64,000 nucleotides of DNA from Rhodocyclales bacterium GT-UBC. GTDB lineage: Bacteria; Pseudomonadota; Gammaproteobacteria; Burkholderiales; Rhodocyclaceae. Both the position numbers and the translations under genes were made by a program. The notes under the pieces were generated by a model. The model searched no databases and had not been told where the DNA came from. It saw nothing but the letters and a program-made list of their open reading frames with translations. Below, in pieces: positions 10,070-16,979 of this stretch; position 1 is the first letter of the stretch; every line of letters begins with the position of its first letter. The stretch is taken from contig QXPY01000007.1 in NCBI GenBank assembly GCA_003583745.1, forward strand, positions 62,001 through 126,000, in the 5' to 3' direction.

Positions 10070-10833
10070 TTTTCAGCAAAGCCTTTGGCCAATGGGTACT
10101 GCTCGTTCTGTCCCTAATCCATTTCCAGGCCGCAGTGGCCGATTTCCCTGATGCAATTCAGCGCATCAAACCTTCCATTGTCGTTGTCGGAACGTACAAG
10201 AAAACTGATAGTCCTCAATTTTCATTACGAGGAACCGGCTTTGCAATAGGAAATGGGAATTTGATTGCCACCAATGCCCATGTGTTACCCGACAATCCCT
10301 CCCCTGAAGCACCGGCACTGGTCATTCAGGGAAAAGATGCAAGCGGCGCTCCGACCCAACGACGGGCTGTTCCCGTCCTCCACGACAAAGATCATGATCT
10401 CGCCATCCTACGGATTGACGGCTCGCCTTTCCCTCCGCTCAAATTACGTAACTCCGATCTGGTCAAGGAAGGAGAAATCATCGGCTTTACCGGATTTCCG
10501 ATTGGCGGAGTACTCGGTTTCTCCCCTGTAACTCACCGCGGCATGGTTTCGGCAATAACCCCGATCGTATTGCCGGGAGCCAATGCGCACCAACTCAACG
10601 AAAAGTTGATACTCCGCATCAAAGCTGGCGCGTTTAACATCTTTCAGTTGGATGCGACGGCTTACCCGGGGAATAGCGGCAGTCCGGTATTTGATCCGGA
10701 AAGTGGCGAGATAGTAGGCATCATCAATATGGTGTTTATCAAAGGAAATCGAGAATCAGCACTGAGTCAGCCATCGGGGATCAGTTACGCTATCCCCTCG
10801 AATTATCTGCGTGCGATGCTTGAATCGTTCTGA
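10066..10833 (+). CDS. periplasmic trypsin-like serine protease
   Basis: S1-type (chymotrypsin-fold) protease with a signal peptide (about 1-25, cut near AVA). The triad is visible: His72 in TNAHV, Asp111 in DLAIL and Ser204 in PGNSGSP. No PDZ domain follows, so it is not a full DegP/DegQ. It starts with GTG, which overlaps the stop of the transglycosylase gene (GTGA), so the two are coupled. The protein ends 38 bases before the convergent galE. A role in processing or quality control of envelope proteins of this locus is inferred only from position. Confidence 0.85.
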   Translation: MIFSKAFGQWVLLVLSLIHFQAAVADFPDAIQRIKPSIVVVGTYKKTDSPQFSLRGTGFAIGNGNLIATNAHVLPDNPSPEAPALVIQGKDASGAPTQRRAVPVLHDKDHDLAILRIDGSPFPPLKLRNSDLVKEGEIIGFTGFPIGGVLGFSPVTHRGMVSAITPIVLPGANAHQLNEKLILRIKAGAFNIFQLDATAYPGNSGSPVFDPESGEIVGIINMVFIKGNRESALSQPSGISYAIPSNYLRAMLESF

Positions 10834-10871
10834 CCGCGACGTCCCGGCTTCCTGTTGAAATTTCCGGAAGC

Positions 10872-11885
10872 TCAATTTGCCGAATAGCCAGTCGGATTTT
10901 GGGATTGCCACCGCCACGCATCTGCGCACATCACATCGATGTTTCGCTTCGCTGACCATCTGAGAAAGCTAGCGGCTGCTGATACATCTGCATAGCAAAT
11001 CGCCACATCACCAGGACGACGCGCAACAATCTGGAATGGGACATGTTGCCCAGAGGCTTTTTCAAATGCGGCCACCACCTCCAGAACGCTGTAACCACGT
11101 CCCGTTCCTAAATTAAACGGAACCACGCCGTCCAACGAGTCCAGCGCATTCACGGCAGCAACGTGCCCTTGCGCCAAATCTACTACGTGAATGTAATCAC
11201 GCACACCGGTTCCATCAGAGGTGGGGTAATCGTGACCAAAAACACTTAAGACCGGCCTCCGGCCAACCGCTACCTGAGCAACAAAGGGCATCAGGTTATT
11301 TGGAATTCCACTCGGGTCCTCGCCGATCATTCCCGATTCGTGGGCCCCAACTGGATTGAAATAGCGAAGCAGTGCAATTTTCCATTGAGGATCAGCCCTC
11401 CCAATGTCTCTCAATATTTCCTCGATGAACAGCTTGCTCCGCCCATAAGGATTCGTTGCGTGCAACGGAAAATCTTCGCGAATGGGAACCATGTGAGGAT
11501 CGCCATAAACCGTAGCTGAAGAACTGAAAACAAGTTTTCTAACCCCCGCCTCGCCCATGGCATTAAACAAGCACAGGGATCCTCGTACATTATTATCGTA
11601 ATAGCGAATCGGTTGGGCCACCGATTCGCCAACAGCCTTCAATCCAGCAAAATGAATGACCGACGAGATCGGATAGTCCGCAAAAACTGCTTTCAGCAAC
11701 GTTTCATCGCGAATATCTCCTTCAATAAGCAAAGGCCTTGTACCAGAAAGCCGCTCAATTCTGTCCAGGACGACGGGAGAACTGTTCGAGAAATTATCGA
11801 GGATCAATAGATCCTTAGCATCGGCCAGCAATTCGACAACCGTATGCGAGCCAATATAACCCGCCCCTCCTGTAACCAGGATCAT
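10872..11885 (-). CDS. galE: UDP-glucose 4-epimerase
   Basis: Interconverts UDP-glucose and UDP-galactose in the cytoplasm, feeding surface polysaccharide. The 337-residue protein is a short-chain dehydrogenase with NAD motif TGGAGYIGSH (5-14), FSSSATVYGD (120-129), and the catalytic pair Tyr147/Lys151 in NPYGRSK. Length and the C-terminal block YADVSAA fit GalE. The start has a good Shine-Dalgarno sequence (AGGGAGAT) upstream. It converges with the protease gene and is transcribed away from the EPS operon. It may act on UDP-GlcNAc as well; sequence alone does not settle that. Confidence 0.93.
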   Translation of the reverse strand: MILVTGGAGYIGSHTVVELLADAKDLLILDNFSNSSPVVLDRIERLSGTRPLLIEGDIRDETLLKAVFADYPISSVIHFAGLKAVGESVAQPIRYYDNNVRGSLCLFNAMGEAGVRKLVFSSSATVYGDPHMVPIREDFPLHATNPYGRSKLFIEEILRDIGRADPQWKIALLRYFNPVGAHESGMIGEDPSGIPNNLMPFVAQVAVGRRPVLSVFGHDYPTSDGTGVRDYIHVVDLAQGHVAAVNALDSLDGVVPFNLGTGRGYSVLEVVAAFEKASGQHVPFQIVARRPGDVAICYADVSAAASFLRWSAKRNIDVMCADAWRWQSQNPTGYSAN

Positions 11886-12253
11886 TTTGATCTCCCTAAT
11901 TTTCGGGCTGAAAAAACTGACAATATTGATGGCAGCTCAAGAGCGACATCAATCCGGTAGTTTATTACACACGCAAAGCTTGCTGAACGTGGACGAGTGG
12001 AGTTCCCGAAATTTAGTAAAGACCCATGCCCTACTTCGTAGAATCGGCCTCAAAGTCAGCAGGACTAACGCCTTACAGATGCGCCCCCCAGTCCTGTCTT
12101 GAAGAATGCAAAGAGTCAAAATAGTGGCGGTGCCGCAAGAACACTTAGTGACAGCTGGGATAATTCAAGGACGAATAACTTCGGCAAGAACACGAATTCG
12201 CTAGCATCGCTAGCGAAACAAAATCTGCAACAAACTGATTTTATGTGATCTTT
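11886..12253. other. 368-bp intergenic region between galE and tRNA-Arg
   Basis: No convincing gene. A 71-codon frame (11887-12102) has no family signature and no ribosome site. The region must hold the galE promoter (read leftward) and the end of the tRNA transcript. The only structured element I can see is the perfect palindrome at 12197-12217. Confidence 0.6.
12197..12217. repeat. perfect 9-bp inverted repeat downstream of tRNA-Arg
   Basis: TTCGCTAGC at 12197-12205 and GCTAGCGAA at 12209-12217 form a perfect stem with a 3-base loop, 37 bases beyond the 3' end of tRNA-Arg on the minus strand. No run of T follows, so it is not a textbook terminator. It may define the tRNA transcript 3' end or bind a protein. 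Confidence 0.6.
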
Positions 12254-12330
12254 TGGCGTGCCCGGAGGGACTCGAACCCCCGACCTGCTGCTTAGAAGGC
12301 AGCTGCTCTATCCAGTTGAGCTACGGGCAC
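12254..12330 (-). tRNA. tRNA-Arg (anticodon TCT)
   Basis: A 77-base cloverleaf with encoded CCA (TGG at 12254-12256 on the plus strand). The acceptor pairs GTGCCCG/CGGGCAC, the T loop contains GGTTCGAGTCC, and the anticodon stem-loop reads CCTTCTAAG with TCT central. It decodes AGA. It lies 20 bases downstream of tRNA-Pro in the same direction, so the two probably share a transcript. Confidence 0.96.
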
Positions 12331-12350
12331 AAGAGGGGAAACAGGGAAAT

Positions 12351-12427
12351 TGGTCGGGGCGGTGGGATTCGAACTCACGACCCTCTGCTCCCAAAGCAGA
12401 TGCGCTACCAGACTGCGCTACGCCCCG
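12351..12427 (-). tRNA. tRNA-Pro (anticodon TGG)
   Basis: A 77-base cloverleaf with encoded CCA. It has acceptor CGGGGCG/CGCCCCG, a T arm with GGTTCGAATCC-type pairing and anticodon loop TTTGGGA, giving TGG, for CCA/CCN proline codons. It is the first gene of a likely tRNA-Pro/tRNA-Arg pair. Confidence 0.96.
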
Positions 12428-12441
12428 ACACGAGAGGCCGC

Positions 12442-12447
12442 ATTCTA
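12442..12447 (-). promoter_or_regulatory. likely -10 element for the tRNA-Pro/tRNA-Arg transcript
   Basis: TAGAAT on the minus strand, 14 bases before the tRNA 5' end and followed by a GC-rich discriminator (GCGGCC), as in stringently controlled stable RNA promoters. A matching -35 hexamer is not clear. Confidence 0.4.
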
Positions 12448-12566
12448 CCACCTCACAGAAACCTGCACCAGATCAATGGCCTATATTTCAAGAAGAAAGA
12501 TTCCTTGCAGAAGGCAGCTCTTTCTGATATTTAATCGACTTTTTCGTCTCTGGGACGCACAACAAA

Positions 12567-12992
12567 ATGGCAGAAGAACTGCTTCACAAACATTTCGCAC
12601 CGTACGAGCCCAAAGCGGGCGAAGAGTACATGAGCGCCAAACAATTGGCACATTTCCGCAAGATCCTTGAAACCCTCAAGAAGGAACTCAGCGAAGATAT
12701 TGATCGCACGGTTCACACCATGCAGGACGAGGCAACAGTGTTTGCCGACCCGAATGACCGAGCCAGCCAGGAAACCGATATCGCGATCGAACTACGCAAC
12801 CGTGACCGGGAGCGCAAATTGATCAAGAAGATTGATGAAACCTTGGCCACGATCGATAGCGGGGATTATGGTTTCTGCAACAAATGTGGCGTCGAAATCG
12901 GCATCAAACGCCTTGAAGCTCGCCCGACGGCAACCCTATGCATCGACTGCAAAACGCTCGACGAAATGAAAGAAAGACAAATGGCGAAATAA
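12567..12992 (+). CDS. dksA: RNA polymerase-binding transcription factor DksA
   Basis: DksA binds in the secondary channel of RNA polymerase and, with ppGpp, adjusts rRNA, tRNA and amino-acid gene transcription. The 141-residue protein has a long coiled coil (about 25-95) whose tip carries Asp61 and Asp64 in DPNDRA, and a four-cysteine zinc finger (Cys104, Cys107, Cys125, Cys128). Length and motifs are those of true DksA rather than a TraR-like paralogue. It is monocistronic, ending at an intrinsic terminator. The start has no strong Shine-Dalgarno, but the MAEELL-type beginning upstream of the conserved domain fits betaproteobacterial DksA. Confidence 0.96.
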   Translation: MAEELLHKHFAPYEPKAGEEYMSAKQLAHFRKILETLKKELSEDIDRTVHTMQDEATVFADPNDRASQETDIAIELRNRDRERKLIKKIDETLATIDSGDYGFCNKCGVEIGIKRLEARPTATLCIDCKTLDEMKERQMAK

Positions 12993-13004
12993 GCCAGCCA
13001 CCGC

Positions 13005-13032
13005 AAAAAAGGCGCCTATCGGCGCCTTTTTC
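13005..13032 (+). terminator. dksA intrinsic terminator (possibly bidirectional)
   Basis: GGCGCC, loop TATC, GGCGCC, flanked by six A and five T. It lies 13 bases after dksA. The symmetry means it could also end the convergent pnp transcript, whose stop is at 13073. Confidence 0.9.
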
Positions 13033-13072
13033 TTTGACCAGCCCGATGACAATCAGGCTGCATTCTCCGTCC

Positions 13073-15196
13073 TTATTGGGCCGGGGTATCTGTCGCAACA
13101 CTCCCTTCTTCGGCCGCAACAGCCTTCATCGACAACTTGACGCGACCACGGTCATCTGTTTCCAGCACCTTGACGCGAACAACCTGGCCTTCCTTCACGT
13201 AATCCTCGACCTTGTTAACGCGCTCCTGAGCGATCTGGGAGATGTGCAGCAAGCCATCCTTACCCGGCAAAACGGATACGATTGCGCCGAAATCAAGAAT
13301 CTTGAGGACGGTACCTTCGTAGATCTTGCCAATCTCGACTTCTGCGGTAATCGCATCGATGCGCGAACGCGCCGCCGCCGCTGCCTCGCCGCTGGTCGCA
13401 GCAATCGTGATCGTGCCGTCATCCTGGATATCGATCGTAGTACCGGTTTCTTCGGTCAAAGCACGAATCACTGCCCCCCCCTTACCGATCACATCGCGAA
13501 TCTTTTCCGGATTGATCTTGAAGGTGTAAAGACGCGGGGCATAGGCCGACATTTCTTCGCGCGGGCCAGCAGCCGATTCCTGCATCAAATTCAAGATGTG
13601 CAGGCGTGCATCCTTGGCTTGAGCCAGCGCCACTTGCATGATTTCCTTGGTAATCCCCTGGATCTTGATATCCATCTGCAGCGCAGTGACGCCACCCGTC
13701 GTGCCGGCGACCTTGAAATCCATATCGCCGAGGTGATCTTCATCGCCCAGAATATCGGTCAGCACCGCGAAGCGGTTGCCTTCCTTGATCAAACCCATGG
13801 CAATACCTGCCACATGTGCCTTCAGCGGGACACCGGCATCAAGCAAGGCCAAGCAACCACCGCAGACCGAAGCCATCGACGAAGAGCCATTCGACTCGGT
13901 GATTTCCGAGACGACTCGCATTGAGTAGGAGAAATCCTCCGGCTTAGGGAGAACAGCCAGCAACGCACGCTTGGCCAGGCGACCATGACCAATCTCGCGA
14001 CGCTTCGGGGTACCGACGCGACCACATTCGCCCGTTGCATAAGGTGGCATGTTGTAATGAAGCATGAAGCGATCACGGTACTCACCAGCCAATGCATCAA
14101 TGATCTGTTCGTCGCGATTAGTACCAAGCGTAGCAACCGCCAACGCTTGCGTTTCACCGCGAGTAAACAAGGCCGAACCGTGGGTACGCGGCAATACGCC
14201 GGAACGCATGGTAATCGGACGCACCGTACGGGTATCACGCCCGTCGATACGCGGTGCTCCGCTTAGAATACGGCCACGGACAATCGCAGCCTCGAGTTCG
14301 AAAAACAGGTTACCCACGGTATTCTCGTCAGGCGCCCCCTCTTCGCCAGTACAAAGCGCAGCCACGGCCTCGGCACGAATTTCCTTAACCGCCTGGCTAC
14401 GTGTTTGCTTAACCGTAATGTTGTAAGCCTCTTCGAGCTTGGCGCTCACGACATCCTTGAGGCGAGCAAGCAAAGCCTCGTCCTTGGCCGGCGGCTGCCA
14501 ATCCCACTCAGGCTTGCCAGCTTCCTCAACCAACTCATTGATGGCGTTAATTGCTTTCTGCATTTCAGTATGGCCGAACACGACCGCACCAAGCATGACC
14601 TCTTCGGAAAGCTCTTGCGCTTCGGACTCCACCATCAGCACGGCCGATTCGGTACCGGCAACAACGAGGTCCAGTTGCGTATCCTTAAGCTGGCTCATCG
14701 TCGGACACAAGACATACTGGCCGTTAATGTAACCAACGCGTGCAGCACCAATCGGTCCATTGAAAGGAACGCCAGAAATTGCCAAGGCAGCGGAAGCACC
14801 AATCAATGCCGGAATATCGGAATCGATTTCCGGATTCAGCGACATCACAGTGGCAACAACCTGAACCTCGTTGTAAAAGCCATCCGGAAACAACGGGCGA
14901 ATCGGACGATCGATCAGGCGTGACGTCAGCGTTTCCTTCTCGGAAGGACGGCCTTCACGTTTGAAGAAACCACCGGGAATACGACCGGCGGCATAAACCT
15001 TTTCCTGATAATCAACGGTCAGCGGGAAGAAATCCTGGCCGGGCTTGGCGCTCTTTGCAGCCACAACGGTTACCAGAACCACGGTCTCTTCCATGGAAAC
15101 GAGCACGGCACCGCCGGCCTGGCGGGCCACTTCACCAGTCTCGATGGTGACCTGATGGTCACCATAGGCGAAGGTCTTTTTCACGACATTAAACAT
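13073..15196 (-). CDS. pnp: polyribonucleotide nucleotidyltransferase (PNPase)
   Basis: 3'-5' phosphorolytic exoribonuclease of mRNA decay, a trimer that joins the degradosome. The 707 residues comprise two RNase PH domains (about 1-215 and 310-550), the all-alpha linker between them, a KH domain (about 555-615, with [19 protein letters not shown]) and an S1 domain (about 622-692, with [12 protein letters not shown]). Catalytic aspartates are seen in [14 protein letters not shown]. Full length for the family. It lies downstream of rpsO in the usual order, separated by a terminator-like hairpin, so partial readthrough from rpsO is likely. Confidence 0.97.
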   Translation of the reverse strand: MFNVVKKTFAYGDHQVTIETGEVARQAGGAVLVSMEETVVLVTVVAAKSAKPGQDFFPLTVDYQEKVYAAGRIPGGFFKREGRPSEKETLTSRLIDRPIRPLFPDGFYNEVQVVATVMSLNPEIDSDIPALIGASAALAISGVPFNGPIGAARVGYINGQYVLCPTMSQLKDTQLDLVVAGTESAVLMVESEAQELSEEVMLGAVVFGHTEMQKAINAINELVEEAGKPEWDWQPPAKDEALLARLKDVVSAKLEEAYNITVKQTRSQAVKEIRAEAVAALCTGEEGAPDENTVGNLFFELEAAIVRGRILSGAPRIDGRDTRTVRPITMRSGVLPRTHGSALFTRGETQALAVATLGTNRDEQIIDALAGEYRDRFMLHYNMPPYATGECGRVGTPKRREIGHGRLAKRALLAVLPKPEDFSYSMRVVSEITESNGSSSMASVCGGCLALLDAGVPLKAHVAGIAMGLIKEGNRFAVLTDILGDEDHLGDMDFKVAGTTGGVTALQMDIKIQGITKEIMQVALAQAKDARLHILNLMQESAAGPREEMSAYAPRLYTFKINPEKIRDVIGKGGAVIRALTEETGTTIDIQDDGTITIAATSGEAAAAARSRIDAITAEVEIGKIYEGTVLKILDFGAIVSVLPGKDGLLHISQIAQERVNKVEDYVKEGQVVRVKVLETDDRGRVKLSMKAVAAEEGSVATDTPAQ

Positions 15197-15275
15197 ACTT
15201 TCCTTTCACTCTCATCACAATAATCAACAATAACAACCACTTACATCTACAACAAAAAACAAATCCACAATAAAC

Positions 15276-15306
15276 AAAAAAGCGGCCGGGAAATCTCCGG
15301 GCCGCT
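15276..15306 (-). terminator. rpsO-pnp intergenic terminator-like hairpin
   Basis: On the minus strand AGCGGCC pairs with GGCCGCT across a short loop and is followed by six T. It sits 23 bases after the rpsO stop and about 80 before pnp. In other bacteria the rpsO terminator is leaky and the readthrough feeds pnp. Confidence 0.85.
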
Positions 15307-15328
15307 CTCTCTAGCGCTTGGCTCGACC

Positions 15329-15598
15329 TTACTTACGCAGACCGAGACGGGTAATCAGGGTACGGTAAGAATCAACGTTCTTGCCCTTGAGGTAATCCAG
15401 CAATTTACGACGCTGGCTAACCAGGCGCAACAGGCCACGGCGAGAATGGTGATCCTTGGTGTGCTCCTTGAAGTGAGGGGTCAGATCGTTGATACGGGCG
15501 GTCAGCAGCGCGATCTGGACTTCAGGAGAACCGGTATCGCCTTTGGCGCGCTGGAATTCGGCAACGATGCCGGCCTTGACTTCAGTAGTGAATGCCAT
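15329..15598 (-). CDS. rpsO: 30S ribosomal protein S15
   Basis: Primary 16S rRNA-binding protein of the small subunit platform. The 89 residues match the S15 family throughout, including [36 protein letters not shown] and the ending [13 protein letters not shown]. Usual length. It follows truB, with an intrinsic terminator and a -10 hexamer between them, and precedes pnp, the standard order. Confidence 0.98.
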   Translation of the reverse strand: MAFTTEVKAGIVAEFQRAKGDTGSPEVQIALLTARINDLTPHFKEHTKDHHSRRGLLRLVSQRRKLLDYLKGKNVDSYRTLITRLGLRK

Positions 15599-15656
15599 TT
15601 CAAACTCTCTTTCATGGTTACGACGCCGCCCCGGTTTGATAGAGCCAGCGCCAGTT

Positions 15657-15684
15657 AAAAAACTTCCCGTTTGGCGACAGGAAG
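15657..15684 (-). terminator. intrinsic terminator after truB
   Basis: On the minus strand CTTCCTGT and ACGGGAAG form an 8-bp stem (one G-U) with a 6-base loop, followed by TTTTTT. It starts 17 bases after the truB stop. It probably ends the rimP-nusA-infB-rbfA-truB operon. Confidence 0.85.
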
Positions 15685-15690
15685 CTGGTC

Positions 15691-15696
15691 ATTATA
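15691..15696 (-). promoter_or_regulatory. TATAAT -10 element between truB and rpsO
   Basis: A perfect minus-strand TATAAT five bases after the truB stop codon. The -35 region would lie inside the truB end and is weak. The predicted start (about 15684) coincides with the first base of the terminator stem, so a transcript from here would meet the terminator at once. Confidence 0.45.
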
Positions 15697-15700
15697 TCAG

Positions 15701-16600
15701 TTAATCAGCCAGTTGAACCAGTCGCTTTGGCCAAAGCTTCCCATTGGGCCCTGGCTCACCAATACCAATCAGCCTACCTGTCTCATACACCCTGATTTTC
15801 CCGCTCAATCCAGCCGGCAAGTCGATCGGATTTCCATGCCGAAAACGTTCCGCGCCCCCCCCATCAATTGCCAGCAATGGCAAACTACGCAGCAAGGCAT
15901 CCACCGGATGCAGGACCTCCATGCGAGCAGTTTCGTCGAGCAGTTCAAGTTCTGCCAAGGTAACCGATCCAACCAAGGACAGATCACCCACTCCGGTACG
16001 ACGCAAGGCAGTCAAATGAGCACCACAACCTAACGCAGCCCCAATATCAGCAGCCAACACTCGAATATAGGTACCTTTGCTACAGGTCACGCGCAGGCGT
16101 AGTTCGTCCACATCGAAAGACAACATTTCAATGGCATGGATGGTAACTTCACGCGCCGCTCGTTCCACCTCAATACCCTTGCGCGCCAGCTCGTAGAGCG
16201 GGCGACCATTGCGCTTCAACGCCGAATGCATGGGTGGAATCTGACTGATTGAGCCAGTAAAACGAGGCAATACAGCCAAGACATCCGAAGCACCGGATGC
16301 CACCGGATGCCTCCCGACAACCGCTCCTTCGGCATCACCGGAGTCGGTTGTGACACCCAACTTCAGTGTTGCCTCGTAGATCTTGTCGGCGTCGAGCAGA
16401 TCGGCTGAAAACTTCGTCGCCTCACCAAAACACAAAGGAAGCAAACCGGTTGCAAGTGGATCGAGGGTTCCGGTATGCCCACCTTTTGCCGCTGAAAACA
16501 GCCGACGGGCCTTTTGCAGCGCATCGTTGGACGACAAGCCAATAGGCTTGTCGAGCAAAAGAACACCGTCGACCTGTTTCCAGGTCTTTTTGACTTGCAT
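15701..16600 (-). CDS. truB: tRNA pseudouridine(55) synthase TruB
   Basis: Makes pseudouridine at position 55 in the T loop of tRNAs and acts as a tRNA chaperone. The 299 residues contain the N-terminal VDGVLLLDKPIGLSSND, the catalytic Asp block GHTGTLDPLATGLLP, GVTTDSGDAEG, and the C-terminal PUA-like part with FRHGNPIDLP. Full family length. It follows rbfA by 7 bases and closes the operon before a terminator. Confidence 0.97.
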   Translation of the reverse strand: MQVKKTWKQVDGVLLLDKPIGLSSNDALQKARRLFSAAKGGHTGTLDPLATGLLPLCFGEATKFSADLLDADKIYEATLKLGVTTDSGDAEGAVVGRHPVASGASDVLAVLPRFTGSISQIPPMHSALKRNGRPLYELARKGIEVERAAREVTIHAIEMLSFDVDELRLRVTCSKGTYIRVLAADIGAALGCGAHLTALRRTGVGDLSLVGSVTLAELELLDETARMEVLHPVDALLRSLPLLAIDGGGAERFRHGNPIDLPAGLSGKIRVYETGRLIGIGEPGPNGKLWPKRLVQLAD

Positions 16601-16607
16601 GCTTGAA

Positions 16608-16979
16608 TTACTCTTCCGGCGTCTGATCGCTCAGGGCATTGGCCTGATCAATCAGTTGGGACAAGTTGGCACCACGCTCGATCGAGTTGTCGTATACGAA
16701 ATGCAACTCAGGCAAGGTATGGATGTGAATTCGACGTCCTAACTCACGACGCAGGAAACCCGCAGCCCGCTTGAGGCCGCGTTCGATTTCCTCAAGATGC
16801 TCGGCATTGAGTGTCGCGAAAAACACCTTGGCATGCGCATAGTCAGGCGTCAATTCGACCGCCGTCAAACTAATCATGCCCACTCGCGGATCCTTCAACT
16901 CGCTGCGAATGAGTTCTGAAAGGTCGCGGCGAACCTGCTCCGCGACCCTATCACTGCGCTGAAATCCTCTTTTCTTCAT
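16608..16979 (-). CDS. rbfA: 30S ribosome-binding factor RbfA
   Basis: Late 16S maturation factor that binds the free 30S subunit near the 5' helix. The 123-residue protein is a single KH-like fold with [43 protein letters not shown]-type family blocks and a short acidic tail. Its ATG shares one base with the infB stop, so it is coupled to infB translation. Order infB-rbfA-truB is standard. Confidence 0.96.
   Translation of the reverse strand: MKKRGFQRSDRVAEQVRRDLSELIRSELKDPRVGMISLTAVELTPDYAHAKVFFATLNAEHLEEIERGLKRAAGFLRRELGRRIHIHTLPELHFVYDNSIERGANLSQLIDQANALSDQTPEE

Noticed and set aside
12504-12532. TTGCAG-N17-TATTTA as a dksA promoter
   Set aside because: Only three matches in each hexamer; too weak to annotate.
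12253-12670. Frames resembling short proteins over the tRNA-Arg/tRNA-Pro genes
   Set aside because: They translate tRNA genes and overlap the dksA start; such frames are common false annotations.
16290-16311. Short direct repeat of CACCGGATGC inside truB
   Set aside because: Falls within coding sequence and is explained by codon choice in a variable loop.
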